From the NCBI GenBank assembly GCA_028292245.1, contig JAQGMS010000143.1:1-40065 (forward strand): a stretch of DNA of 40,065 bases, written 5' to 3'. Origin of the DNA: Ramlibacter sp. GTDB lineage: Bacteria; Pseudomonadota; Gammaproteobacteria; Burkholderiales; Burkholderiaceae_C. Positions within the stretch are counted from its first letter, which is position 1; each line of letters starts with the position of its first letter. Shown here piece by piece: positions 19,036-26,847 of this stretch. The notes under the pieces are model-generated. The model had not been told where the DNA came from, did no database searches, and was given only the letters and a program-made list of their open reading frames with translations. Both the position numbers and the translations under genes were made by a program.

Positions 19036-19808
19036 GCCGGCCCCCCATCGGTGCGCCGCACGTCCAGGCCAGCCGCGGCCGCATGTGCCTTGATCTCGGA
19101 CAGGGTCATGCGCTTCCAGTGCAGCGCATCGGCGATCGCGATGCCCGAGACACCCGTGGCACCGACCGCGGCCAGGTCTTCGGCGCGGCCAAAACCGCCG
19201 CTGGCCGTCACGGGCACATTCACCGCGTCGCAGACCTGCTGCACCAGCGGCAAGTCGAAGCCCTTGCGCGTGCCTTCCTGGTCAACCGACGTCAACAGGA
19301 TTTCGCCGGCGCCCAGTTGCACGGCGCGGCGCGCCCACTCGACCACATCCTGGCCGGTCTTCTCGCGCCCGTTGTCGGTGTAGGCCTCCCAGCGGCCGGG
19401 CGCGACCCGCTTGGCTTCGATGCCAAGGACCATGCACTGCGAGCCGTAGCGGCGCGCCACCTCGGTGATGAGGTCCGGCCGGGCGATCGCCGCCGTGTTG
19501 ATGGCGACCTTGTCGGCCCCCGAATGCATCATCTCGCTCACGTTGTCCAGGGAGCGGATCCCTCCGCCCACCGTGATCGGGACATAAATTCGGTCCGCCG
19601 TGCGCTTGATGATGTCCGAGAGGTTGTTGCGCTGGTACAAGCTGGCGACGATGTCGATGAACAGCAGTTCGTCGGCATCCTGCGCGTAATAGCGCAACGC
19701 GAACTCGTGCGGATCGCCGACCACGCGAAGCCCTTCCAGGTGGATGCCCTTGATGAGGTTGGGTCCCTTGATGTCGAGCCGCGGGATGATGCGAACGCTG
19801 TTGGCCAT
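19032..19808 (-). CDS. AglZ/HisF2-type HisF paralogue for acetamidino modification
   Basis: A (beta/alpha)8 cyclase-like protein of 258 residues, predicted here to dock HisH and channel ammonia to the neighbouring sugar amidotransferase. RIIPRLDIKGPNLIKGIHLE at the N terminus, GGGIRS and SLYQRNNL resemble the modification-type HisF rather than the histidine enzyme. Asp12 (of the PRLD motif) is kept, but the second catalytic acid of HisF, Asp130 in Thermotoga numbering, is Glu131 (GIEAKR). That argues against a normal cyclase role. The second phosphate loop reads SGGFG. The ATG at 19808 is 10 bases after the amidotransferase stop. hisF as a gene name would be misleading, so the symbol is left empty. 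Confidence 0.86.
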   Translation of the reverse strand: MANSVRIIPRLDIKGPNLIKGIHLEGLRVVGDPHEFALRYYAQDADELLFIDIVASLYQRNNLSDIIKRTADRIYVPITVGGGIRSLDNVSEMMHSGADKVAINTAAIARPDLITEVARRYGSQCMVLGIEAKRVAPGRWEAYTDNGREKTGQDVVEWARRAVQLGAGEILLTSVDQEGTRKGFDLPLVQQVCDAVNVPVTASGGFGRAEDLAAVGATGVSGIAIADALHWKRMTLSEIKAHAAAAGLDVRRTDGGPA

Positions 19809-19818
19809 CGCTAGCGGG

Positions 19819-20991
19819 TCATGTTTCCCAGACGGGATGGCGCAGCTTCCACTGCGCGCCTTCGCGCTTCCAGATGTGGTCGCCGCGCCAGCTGTCGATC
19901 ACCGCGTGGAAATCTTCCTCGCTGATCTCGCAGTAATCCAGGAAGTCCCGGAAGTAGCGCTGAGGGAATTCGCCGTCGTAGCGGCGCACCAGGGCCATGC
20001 CCTCTTCGCGCGTGATCTTGTGATCGCGAATCTCGTGAGCGGTGTCGGATGTAGTGCGGCCGATGCCGAACTTGATGTAGGCCAGGTAGTAGTGATAGCC
20101 ATCGATGCGGTCGTCGAGGCTGGCGTACTTGGAATAGGTGCCTTCGGACCGCTCGGTGTTCGGCGCGAACCCGGTGTGCTCCACGCAATAGTAGAAATTC
20201 TCCTGCGGGTCCCAGAACTTGTAGTAGCCCAGGAAGTGGATCTCGGTCCGGTTCTCCATGATGCGGTTGTAGGGCGGCGCCATGAACGGGTACAGGTCCC
20301 CCAAGGAGACGCCATGCTCGGCCCAGAATTCCGGGGGCAGTCCCGAGAAATAGTGCTTGTCGTGGTCGGCGATGTCGCGCGTCGGCTTGAACGCGTTCTT
20401 CATGTCGCCGCCATATTCCACCTCGCCGTTCTCGCCGTACATGATGAGCTGTACGTCATGCTTCACGGCCATGTGCAGGGGGTAGTTCGTCTGGCCGTAG
20501 ATGAACGGCTGGAACGGGTCGCCCAGGTGCGCAAACGAAAGCTGCGTGAGCTTGCGCGTCACGATCGGGTTGGGAGTGCCCAGCACATGGTTGAAGCCCG
20601 ACTGGATGAAGGAATCGAGGTTGCGCCGGCCGATCTCGGTGGCCAGCAGCGGCGCCCAGGTGACGCACAGCGGATTCATGCCGTAGCGGTGCTTGAGCTG
20701 ATGGGCGACAAAACTGCCGTCCTTGCCGCCGCTGCAAGGCACGATCACGTCGTAGCCACCGTCGCTCTTGCGGTGCTGGTCGCACAGTTCGCGCAACTCG
20801 CGCTCGCGCGCATCCCAGTCGACTTTCTCGCGCTTGTACACCGCGTAATGGCAAGCCGCGCAAATGCCGTTCTCGTCGAAGGTGATGCGCGGCCGCTGGT
20901 TGGAGACCGTGCACAGCTTGCAGAACTTCACTTCGGCGGGCAGCTTGTACAACTGCGCCACATCCTTGCGCTGGATCGACAAAAAACTCAT
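19819..20991 (-). CDS. N-acetyl sugar amidotransferase, WbpG/PseA family
   Basis: An ATP-PPi-type ligase predicted to adenylate an acetamido group of a sugar and replace it with ammonia from HisH/HisF, giving an acetamidino group. The protein is 390 residues. CKLC (24-27) and CAAC (44-47) form a probable zinc site near the N terminus. The PP-loop CSGGKDGS sits at about 86-93. Conserved blocks include YGENGEVEYGG and WDPQENFYYCVEHTGF. It is 1 base behind the GT-B gene and 10 ahead of hisF. Family precedent: PseA/PtmG on flagellin sugars and WbpG on LPS sugars. Which sugar and which position is modified here cannot be read from sequence. Confidence 0.9.
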   Translation of the reverse strand: MSFLSIQRKDVAQLYKLPAEVKFCKLCTVSNQRPRITFDENGICAACHYAVYKREKVDWDARERELRELCDQHRKSDGGYDVIVPCSGGKDGSFVAHQLKHRYGMNPLCVTWAPLLATEIGRRNLDSFIQSGFNHVLGTPNPIVTRKLTQLSFAHLGDPFQPFIYGQTNYPLHMAVKHDVQLIMYGENGEVEYGGDMKNAFKPTRDIADHDKHYFSGLPPEFWAEHGVSLGDLYPFMAPPYNRIMENRTEIHFLGYYKFWDPQENFYYCVEHTGFAPNTERSEGTYSKYASLDDRIDGYHYYLAYIKFGIGRTTSDTAHEIRDHKITREEGMALVRRYDGEFPQRYFRDFLDYCEISEEDFHAVIDSWRGDHIWKREGAQWKLRHPVWET

Positions 20992-20992
20992 C

Positions 20993-22225
20993 TCATAGTT
21001 CCTTCAACACTGCCAATACGGCCTTCGCGGCACCTTTGCTTTCCCGGTCCGTCTGGGCGTGCTCTTCCCGGGTTGCGGCACCCGCCGCCAGGCAGCCGTC
21101 CAGCACACCAGCCAGCTCGCCGGGGGAATGGCACGCCGTTGCCATGCCGAATCGGGCAAGGGGCACCGATTCATCAAAGAGCGAACCCAGAACCTGCACC
21201 ACCGGGCGTCCCGCGATGTAGGCCTCGACACCGACGGTCGAATTCATGGTCACCAGCGCGTCGCAGGCATGCAGCAACTGGTGCAGCTCGAATTGTCGCC
21301 CATCCCATCGTACGTTGGGAACCGGCAGCGGCACGGGCTCGGCCTCGCTGGGGTGCCTGCGCACCACCAGCAGGCGGTCGTTTGCCGCGGCAGCCCATTG
21401 CAGCAATTCCTGCTGGATCTGTCCGGGCAGCGCCGGATTGCCGGTGCGGCCCGGCACGGAAGGGTGGGTCGCGGGCTCGGGCTGCGAAGCCCACACCACG
21501 ACATTCCTGCCGCCCCAACCCTGTGTTTCGCGCAGCTCTTGCCCGCTTGTCGCCATGTCAGGGTCACGCAACGCGTCGAAAGCCGGGTTGCCGGTCACGA
21601 CGATCTCTTCGGGCCGGCGGCCGGCGGCAACCAGGCGGGCGCGCACTGCCTCGTTCAGGACGCACACCCGGTCGGCGTAACCATCGCGGCCGATCCACGC
21701 CACCTCGTCGACCGCGAACAGGTCGACGATGCAGGCCGAGGGGACGCCCCGCGCATGGGCCGCGAGGATGGCCGCCTTCTCGGCACGTGGTGAGTTGGTC
21801 GCCACCACCAGCGCCGGCTTCATCCGGCCAATGATGCGCTCGAGCACACCCTGCGGCTCGAAGCACTGCCGCCCCTCCTGCTCGTAACGGCGCTTCGCCT
21901 CGGGGGGGCCGTACCGCGCTTCCAGGTCCGCATAGGACAGACCCAGGTATGCAGCGGTCTCTCGCCCATCGACCGGGATACTGGCGAGGCCGGCAGCCAG
22001 TTGCCTGCCCTTTTCCAAAGCCTGATCGTCGCCCGGCTCGACGAAGTCCGCGAAACCGACCGGCTCGAAACCTTCCTGGCGCGCAGCGGCGGCGGCCGTG
22101 GTGAGGGCCAGGATGACGGGTTCAGCCAGGCCGCGTTCACGCGCGAGCCGTGCCACGGGCAGGAGCATCCTGATGTGGCCGCCCCCGTATGCCACGAACA
22201 GCCAGACCGGAGGTTTACCGCTCAA
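20993..22225 (-). CDS. GT-B-fold glycosyltransferase/epimerase-like protein, unknown specificity
   Basis: I do not recognise the exact family. The protein is 410 residues from a TTG at 22225, which overlaps asnB by 11 bases and has GGGAG about 7 bases upstream. The open frame extends further into asnB, but that part is antisense-like noise. The N terminus (VWLFVAYGGGHIRMLLPVAR) looks like the first Rossmann strand and glycine loop of a GT-B protein. TGNPAFDAL (211-219) and MNSTVGVEAYIAGRPVVQVL near the C terminus resemble nucleotide-sugar pockets of UDP-GlcNAc 2-epimerases and capsule/teichoic-type transferases. It is the only plausible soluble glycosyltransferase in the cluster, so it may transfer the CMP-nonulosonate or another sugar. 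Function inferred from fold and context only. Confidence 0.65.
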   Translation of the reverse strand: MSGKPPVWLFVAYGGGHIRMLLPVARLARERGLAEPVILALTTAAAAARQEGFEPVGFADFVEPGDDQALEKGRQLAAGLASIPVDGRETAAYLGLSYADLEARYGPPEAKRRYEQEGRQCFEPQGVLERIIGRMKPALVVATNSPRAEKAAILAAHARGVPSACIVDLFAVDEVAWIGRDGYADRVCVLNEAVRARLVAAGRRPEEIVVTGNPAFDALRDPDMATSGQELRETQGWGGRNVVVWASQPEPATHPSVPGRTGNPALPGQIQQELLQWAAAANDRLLVVRRHPSEAEPVPLPVPNVRWDGRQFELHQLLHACDALVTMNSTVGVEAYIAGRPVVQVLGSLFDESVPLARFGMATACHSPGELAGVLDGCLAAGAATREEHAQTDRESKGAAKAVLAVLKEL

Positions 22226-24005
22226 GGGTGCGCTCCCACAACGCCAATGCCGCGAGCGCCCGCAGTTCGCGCGTGTGGTTGGCCGTGCCGTCACGGTGGC
22301 TGGACAACATGGCTTCGATCGCTTCGGGCCGCAACAGCCGCTGCAACAGTTCGCTGCCCTCGAGCGTCTGCTTGAGCCAGGGATAGCTCGATGTGCGGAA
22401 CCATTCACCCACCGGGACGGTGAACATCTGCTTCTTGCGGTACGCCAGGTCGGCGCCAATCAAGGGCACCACCGCCTTCTTGTACCAATGCTTCTTGTCG
22501 CCGCCTTGCAGTTTGGTCTCTCCGCGCGAGCGGAAAGCGAATTCCATCATTCGCCAATCGAGAAACGGGGTGCGCGCCTCGATCGACACCGCCATGCCCA
22601 TGCGGTCGGGCTTGACCAGGTTGTTGCCGGACAGGAGCAATTGCATGTCCAGGTACAGCGCCTGGTTGAGCCGGTCGAAGTGCTGCGATTCGTCGAACCA
22701 CGGCTTGGCCGCGACAGTGAAACTGTCCAATCCCTGCAGCTGCGACGCGACGCCCGGCTGGTACAGCGCGTTCTTCGCCTGCGGCGTGAACAGGGAGATC
22801 GAATCGAAGTAGCCGCGCTGAAAGCTTCCCGCATCCAGCCCCTGGGCGCCGGGCCGGTCGAAGAAATCGGCGTACTTCTCGTAGCCGGCGAAAAGTTCAT
22901 CCCCACCGTCGCCGGTGAGCACCACCTTGACGTGCCTGGCGGCCAGTTCGCTCACGCGCAGCGTCGGCATGAACGACGCGTCGCCGTGCGGCTGGTCCAG
23001 GTGGTACAGCACATGAGGCCAGCGATCGAGCATGTTCAGCTCCGCGATCTCGCTGGTGTGCTCGCAACCGAAGCGCCGCGCCGCTTCGGCGGCAAAAGCC
23101 GATTCGTCGAAGCGCGGATCGGAAAATCCGATGCAGAAGGTCTTGACGGGCCGGTCCACATGCCGCGCCATCAGCCCCACGATGGTGCTGGAGTCGACGC
23201 CGCCCGAAAGAAACGCGCCCCAGGGGACGTCCGCACGCAGCCGGATGCGGGTGGCGTCATCCAGGATGGACATGAATTCCTGGGCCCAGTCGCCGAACGC
23301 GAAGTCCCGCTCCCGCTGCTCGGCCAGGTTCCACCAGCGATGTGTCTCCACGCCGTTGCGCGTGAACTTCATCCAGGTTCCGGGCATCACGTGGCGGATG
23401 CCACGCCAGATGGTCCACGGCGCCGGGATGTAGTTGAACGTGAGGTAGTGATGGACGGCCTCGAGATCGATGCCCTCGAAACCACGGTCGGTGCCGGTCC
23501 ACGGCAGCATCGCCTTGATCTCGGAGGCGAAGATGGCGCGAGTCCCGTCGTCGGCAACATACAGAGGCTTGACGCCGATGCGGTCGCGCACCAGGTACAT
23601 GGCGTCTTGGCGCACATCGTCGATGGCGATGGCGAACATACCGTTGAGCTTGCTGAGGAACGAAATGCCTTCGCGCTCGTACAGGCGCAGGATGACCTCG
23701 GTGTCCGAAGCCGTCCGCAGATGAACGCCCTGCTGGCGCAACTGCGCGGCGAGCTCGACGTAGTTGAAGATCTCGCCGTTCTGCACCACGGCCACCTGGC
23801 CGTCGTCCGAGACAAAGGGCTGGTGCCCACCGCCGATGTCGATGATCGACAGGCGCCGGTTGCCCAGTGCGACGCCGCGCTGCGGCTGGTTCCAGATGCC
23901 TTCGTCATCCGGCCCGCGGTGCGCGAGCTTTTGGGCCATGGCAGGCAAGGCATCGGCCGGCAACGCCCGGCGCTGCCGATCCCAATAGCCGAAGATTCCG
24001 CACAT
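22215..24005 (-). CDS. asnB: Asparagine synthase-like glutamine-dependent amidotransferase
   Basis: The protein is 596 residues with the two AsnB domains. The N-terminal glutaminase has the Cys2 nucleophile (MCGIFGYWD) and the glutamine pocket motifs RLSIIDI and NGEIFNY. The synthetase domain has the ATP loop SGGVDSS at 267-273. Family reaction: aspartate + glutamine + ATP to asparagine. In surface-sugar loci, AsnB homologues such as Pseudomonas WbpS instead amidate sugar carboxylates, and the position here between a phosphoglycosyl transferase and a GT-B protein favours such a role. Sequence alone cannot separate the two. It abuts the transferase stop with no gap and overlaps the next gene by 11 bases. 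Confidence 0.87.
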   Translation of the reverse strand: MCGIFGYWDRQRRALPADALPAMAQKLAHRGPDDEGIWNQPQRGVALGNRRLSIIDIGGGHQPFVSDDGQVAVVQNGEIFNYVELAAQLRQQGVHLRTASDTEVILRLYEREGISFLSKLNGMFAIAIDDVRQDAMYLVRDRIGVKPLYVADDGTRAIFASEIKAMLPWTGTDRGFEGIDLEAVHHYLTFNYIPAPWTIWRGIRHVMPGTWMKFTRNGVETHRWWNLAEQRERDFAFGDWAQEFMSILDDATRIRLRADVPWGAFLSGGVDSSTIVGLMARHVDRPVKTFCIGFSDPRFDESAFAAEAARRFGCEHTSEIAELNMLDRWPHVLYHLDQPHGDASFMPTLRVSELAARHVKVVLTGDGGDELFAGYEKYADFFDRPGAQGLDAGSFQRGYFDSISLFTPQAKNALYQPGVASQLQGLDSFTVAAKPWFDESQHFDRLNQALYLDMQLLLSGNNLVKPDRMGMAVSIEARTPFLDWRMMEFAFRSRGETKLQGGDKKHWYKKAVVPLIGADLAYRKKQMFTVPVGEWFRTSSYPWLKQTLEGSELLQRLLRPEAIEAMLSSHRDGTANHTRELRALAALALWERTLER

Positions 24006-24560
24006 CTAGTTGCTTCCCTTGCCGGTCAACCGGCCCAGCGTCCATCCCAGGATTCTGAGGTCCAGCCAAAGGCTGTGTTCGCGGGCGTAGCGCAGGTCCA
24101 GTTCCAGGCGCTGGGCCTCGGTGGCTTCCGAGCGCAATCGGGCCTGCGCCAGACCGGTGATGCCGGGGCGGACGCTGCAACGCCGGGCCCAATCGGAATC
24201 GCTGTAGAGCGCGCGCTGCGCCGGGACGTCGGGCCGCGGGCCGACCAGGCTCATGTCGCCCTTGAGGACGTTGAGCAATTGCGGCAGCTCGTCGATGCTG
24301 GTGCGCCGCAGGAAGCGGCCGGCCCGCGTGATGCGGGGGTCGTCGCTGGCGGTGTGCCATGCGCCGATCGAGGCGGCGTCCTTGACCATGCTGCGGAACT
24401 TGTACATCGCGAATTCGCGGCCGCCCAGGCCCAGCCGCGTCTGGCGAAACAGGATGGGCCTGCCGCTTTCGAACGCGATGGCCGCGGCGGCCGCCACGAT
24501 CAACGGGGAAAGCAGCGCCAGCGCGAGCAGGGACAGCAGCACGTCGAGCATCCTTTTCAT
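24006..24560 (-). CDS. Initiating phosphoglycosyl transferase, PglC/WcaJ C-terminal-type
   Basis: A monotopic membrane enzyme that transfers a sugar phosphate from a UDP-sugar to undecaprenyl phosphate, starting a lipid-linked glycan. The protein is 184 residues, the minimal PglC-like size. One hydrophobic re-entrant segment (about 5-28) contains the helix-breaking SP of LLSPLI. FRSM follows, and the catalytic Asp90-Glu91 dyad lies in SIDELPQLLNVLKGDMSL, ahead of VGPRP and the RPGITGLAQ loop. The start overlaps the aldolase stop (ATGA). Because the operon makes UDP-diNAc-bacillosamine, the substrate of Campylobacter PglC, that sugar is the likely substrate (inference). Confidence 0.9.
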   Translation of the reverse strand: MKRMLDVLLSLLALALLSPLIVAAAAAIAFESGRPILFRQTRLGLGGREFAMYKFRSMVKDAASIGAWHTASDDPRITRAGRFLRRTSIDELPQLLNVLKGDMSLVGPRPDVPAQRALYSDSDWARRCSVRPGITGLAQARLRSEATEAQRLELDLRYAREHSLWLDLRILGWTLGRLTGKGSN

Positions 24561-25363
24561 GCGCCAGGACCCGCACCGGCCGCGATGCGCTCGATGGTGG
24601 CGGCGACGCGCTTTGCGTCGGCGTCGACCTGCGCCGGCGACCGCTGCGCCAGTTCCCGTTCCGCTGCGCGCAGCTTGGCCACTTCGGTTTCGAACGGATC
24701 GCTTTCCCCGCCGCGATGGAACGTGCGCGAAAGAATGACCGAGCCCGATCCCAGCCGCAAGTGTTCGGCCAGCACGTCGCGACCGGGCAACTGGCCTTCG
24801 TCCACGCGCGCGATGCCGCCGAACCCGAAGCGCAAGCCCTGGAGCTGGGCGGCCCGTGCCACGCGATCCACCAGCCCCAACGCCAGCGGCTCGAACATGA
24901 AACGGCAGCCCAGCGACAGGTGCAGGTCGTTCAACCCGACATAGACCTCGCTCAGGCCCGGCGTGGCGATCCATTCCTCCAGGCACTCCAGCGCGCCGGC
25001 CGTTTCCAGTAGCGGCACAATTGGAGCGCGCCCGGCGACCAAGGCCGCGAATTCGCGCAGCTCATGCGCCTGGGTGAACATCGGCAGCATCAACAGGTCG
25101 GCGCCCTGGGCCAGCGCGCCGTCGACCTCCGCGGGCGTGCCCGGATTGAGCGGGTTCACGCGCACCATCAACGGCGAACGCTGCAGCGCCTGTTTCACGC
25201 GGCCCACATCTTCGAGTGCGTGGACGCTGATGAACGTGTTGCGGCCGGCTTGGCGCTCGGCCTTGCCCAACCGCTCGAGGTCGACGAACAGGCGGAAGCC
25301 GCCGAGTGCGTCGCAGCGGCGCGCGAACGCCGGGTCATTCGTGATCTGGATCAGTTCAAGCAT
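24557..25363 (-). CDS. HpcH/HpaI aldolase / citrate lyase-like family protein
   Basis: The protein is 268 residues with a phosphoenolpyruvate/pyruvate TIM-barrel pattern. Probable active-site residues are Arg68 (MVRVNP), metal-ligand Glu120 (PLLETAG) and Asp146 (VGLNDL), matching the HpaI arrangement. Known members cleave or form C-C bonds between pyruvate or a CoA ester and an aldehyde. A role in a nonulosonic acid locus is not one I can name; it might make or trim an unusual sugar or acyl substituent. The ATG at 25363 is 14 bases after the flippase stop, and a much longer open frame upstream is antisense noise. The last 60 residues are Ala/Arg-rich and helical. Confidence 0.75.
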   Translation of the reverse strand: MLELIQITNDPAFARRCDALGGFRLFVDLERLGKAERQAGRNTFISVHALEDVGRVKQALQRSPLMVRVNPLNPGTPAEVDGALAQGADLLMLPMFTQAHELREFAALVAGRAPIVPLLETAGALECLEEWIATPGLSEVYVGLNDLHLSLGCRFMFEPLALGLVDRVARAAQLQGLRFGFGGIARVDEGQLPGRDVLAEHLRLGSGSVILSRTFHRGGESDPFETEVAKLRAAERELAQRSPAQVDADAKRVAATIERIAAGAGPGA

Positions 25364-25377
25364 GGGGGAGCCTGTAA

Positions 25378-26847
25378 TTATCGCGCCAGGGCCGCACGCA
25401 GGTCGTCGCTTCCCCACCAGGTCAGGAGCATCACCGCCAAGCCTGCGAAGACGGCGGCGGCCAACCCGGGCCACAAGCCAGGGACCGGCGGCAACCAGGC
25501 CTGCGCAGCCACGCCGGCAAGGGCCGACAGGCAGGCCATCGATATCGCCATCGAGCGCCAGGGCAGCCAATCGCGCGCATCCGGTCCGAGCGCGATGAGC
25601 ACGATGATCGCGACCGCGCCAAGCAGCAAGTTCAGCAGAATCATCAAAGCCGCGCCGTCGGGTGCGCCCCAGGCCGCGTACGACAGCAACGCCGCCAACG
25701 CCAGGCCGTAAGCCGTCACGGCGATTTTCATCCGGCCGCGAGCCGCCAGCACCGTGAGGGCCACTGCGATCAGCGCTTGCGGCAGCAAGCCCCATGCGCC
25801 GAGGGCGCCCCAGTGCGCCACGCGAGCCAGACCTTGTGCGTCCATCCGGCCCCAGCCGAACAGCAATTGGGCAATCGCCGGCGCTCCCACCACCAGTGCC
25901 GCGGCTGAGGCGCAGGCGAGCGTCCAAGCCAGGGCCATAGCACCGCGCACCGCGCTTTTCGTGACAAGCGGATCGCCGCCCGCGAGCGCCTTGGCGATGG
26001 CGGGAAACGCCAATGTCGCCACCAGCTGGATCGCAAGGATCAAGGGCAACTCCACCAGTTTCCAGGCGTAATTGAAGGTGGCGAGCGCGCCCTCCCCCGC
26101 CTGCGAGGCGATCGAGCGCGCCGCGAACGGCAGCGCCAACGGCAGGCCGGCCGACAGGACGGCCCACAGCCAGACGGGAACCGATGGCAATGCCGGCCCC
26201 GGCGCGACGCCGTCGTCCCGTGCGATGGCTTGCGCCGGCGTTCGCCAGCGCAACCAGCCCAGGCGCAACAGCATCGCGGTCAGCAGCCCCGCACCCAGCC
26301 ATGGCATCGCGGTGCCGGTACCCACCCGGCTGCCTGCCCATGCGATGGCGGCGATGAGAACGGCATTGACCACCAGGTTGGCCGAATACATGCCGGCGAA
26401 ATCGTGCTCGTGCTGCAGCCGGGTGGTCCACAAGCCGGCGAGCAAAGCGGCTGGAAGCGCCAACGCGCTCCAGACCATGGCATTGGCCGCGGCCGGCACC
26501 ATGGAGCGGGAGAGTCCCCCGGCGAGCCATTCCACCGCCGGTTCACGCAGCAGGATCAACAACAGGGCCAGCGCTGCACCCGCAGCCAGCAGACCCGTTG
26601 CCACCTTGCGCTGGGTCGCCGCAACCTGCGCGGGCGACTGCCCGGCCCAGGCCGGCACCAGCACATAGGCCAGGGCGCCGCTGGCGAGCACGCCGGCCAG
26701 CCAATCGGGCAGCGTCAACATCAGGACCACCACGTCGGCCAAGCCCGAGGTACCGAAAGCCGCGGCCTGGGCCGATTCCCGCATCAGCCCGAAGACCCGG
26801 CTGGCCAGCAGCAAGGCCAGGGACAGGGCACCGGCTTTCAAAAACAT
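25378..26847 (-). CDS. MurJ-like lipid-linked oligosaccharide flippase (MOP superfamily)
   Basis: The protein is 489 residues with about 13-14 hydrophobic segments. The start [17 protein letters not shown] followed by an aspartate copies the MurJ pattern: Arg23 and Asp38 align with E. coli MurJ Arg24 and Asp39. The MurJ double arginine (PNLLRR, residues 52-53) is replaced by PDWLAG (Ala51-Gly52), and the protein is shorter than typical MurJ. As first gene of the sugar operon it may flip the lipid-linked glycan made here rather than lipid II. A canonical murJ elsewhere in the genome would support this. A role as the only MurJ cannot be excluded. It is divergent from lysS, with 92 bases between the starts. 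Confidence 0.75.
   Translation of the reverse strand: MFLKAGALSLALLLASRVFGLMRESAQAAAFGTSGLADVVVLMLTLPDWLAGVLASGALAYVLVPAWAGQSPAQVAATQRKVATGLLAAGAALALLLILLREPAVEWLAGGLSRSMVPAAANAMVWSALALPAALLAGLWTTRLQHEHDFAGMYSANLVVNAVLIAAIAWAGSRVGTGTAMPWLGAGLLTAMLLRLGWLRWRTPAQAIARDDGVAPGPALPSVPVWLWAVLSAGLPLALPFAARSIASQAGEGALATFNYAWKLVELPLILAIQLVATLAFPAIAKALAGGDPLVTKSAVRGAMALAWTLACASAAALVVGAPAIAQLLFGWGRMDAQGLARVAHWGALGAWGLLPQALIAVALTVLAARGRMKIAVTAYGLALAALLSYAAWGAPDGAALMILLNLLLGAVAIIVLIALGPDARDWLPWRSMAISMACLSALAGVAAQAWLPPVPGLWPGLAAAVFAGLAVMLLTWWGSDDLRAALAR

Noticed and set aside
18397-19808. hisH and hisF as part of a histidine operon
   Set aside because: No other his gene is nearby, HisF lacks a canonical catalytic Asp, and the genes abut a sugar amidotransferase.
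22226-22459. N-terminal extension of the GT-B-like protein into asnB
   Set aside because: Residues are Arg/Cys/Ser-rich noise in a shifted frame of asnB; the domain begins at the TTG at 22225 with a ribosome site.
22098-24944. A 948-codon plus-strand frame opposite the asnB-like gene and its neighbours
   Set aside because: It spans several well-supported minus-strand genes and its translation is composition-driven with no recognisable motif.
24561-24986. N-terminal extension of the phosphoglycosyl transferase into the aldolase gene
   Set aside because: The family start is the ATG at 24560 in an ATGA overlap; upstream codons are a shifted frame of the aldolase.
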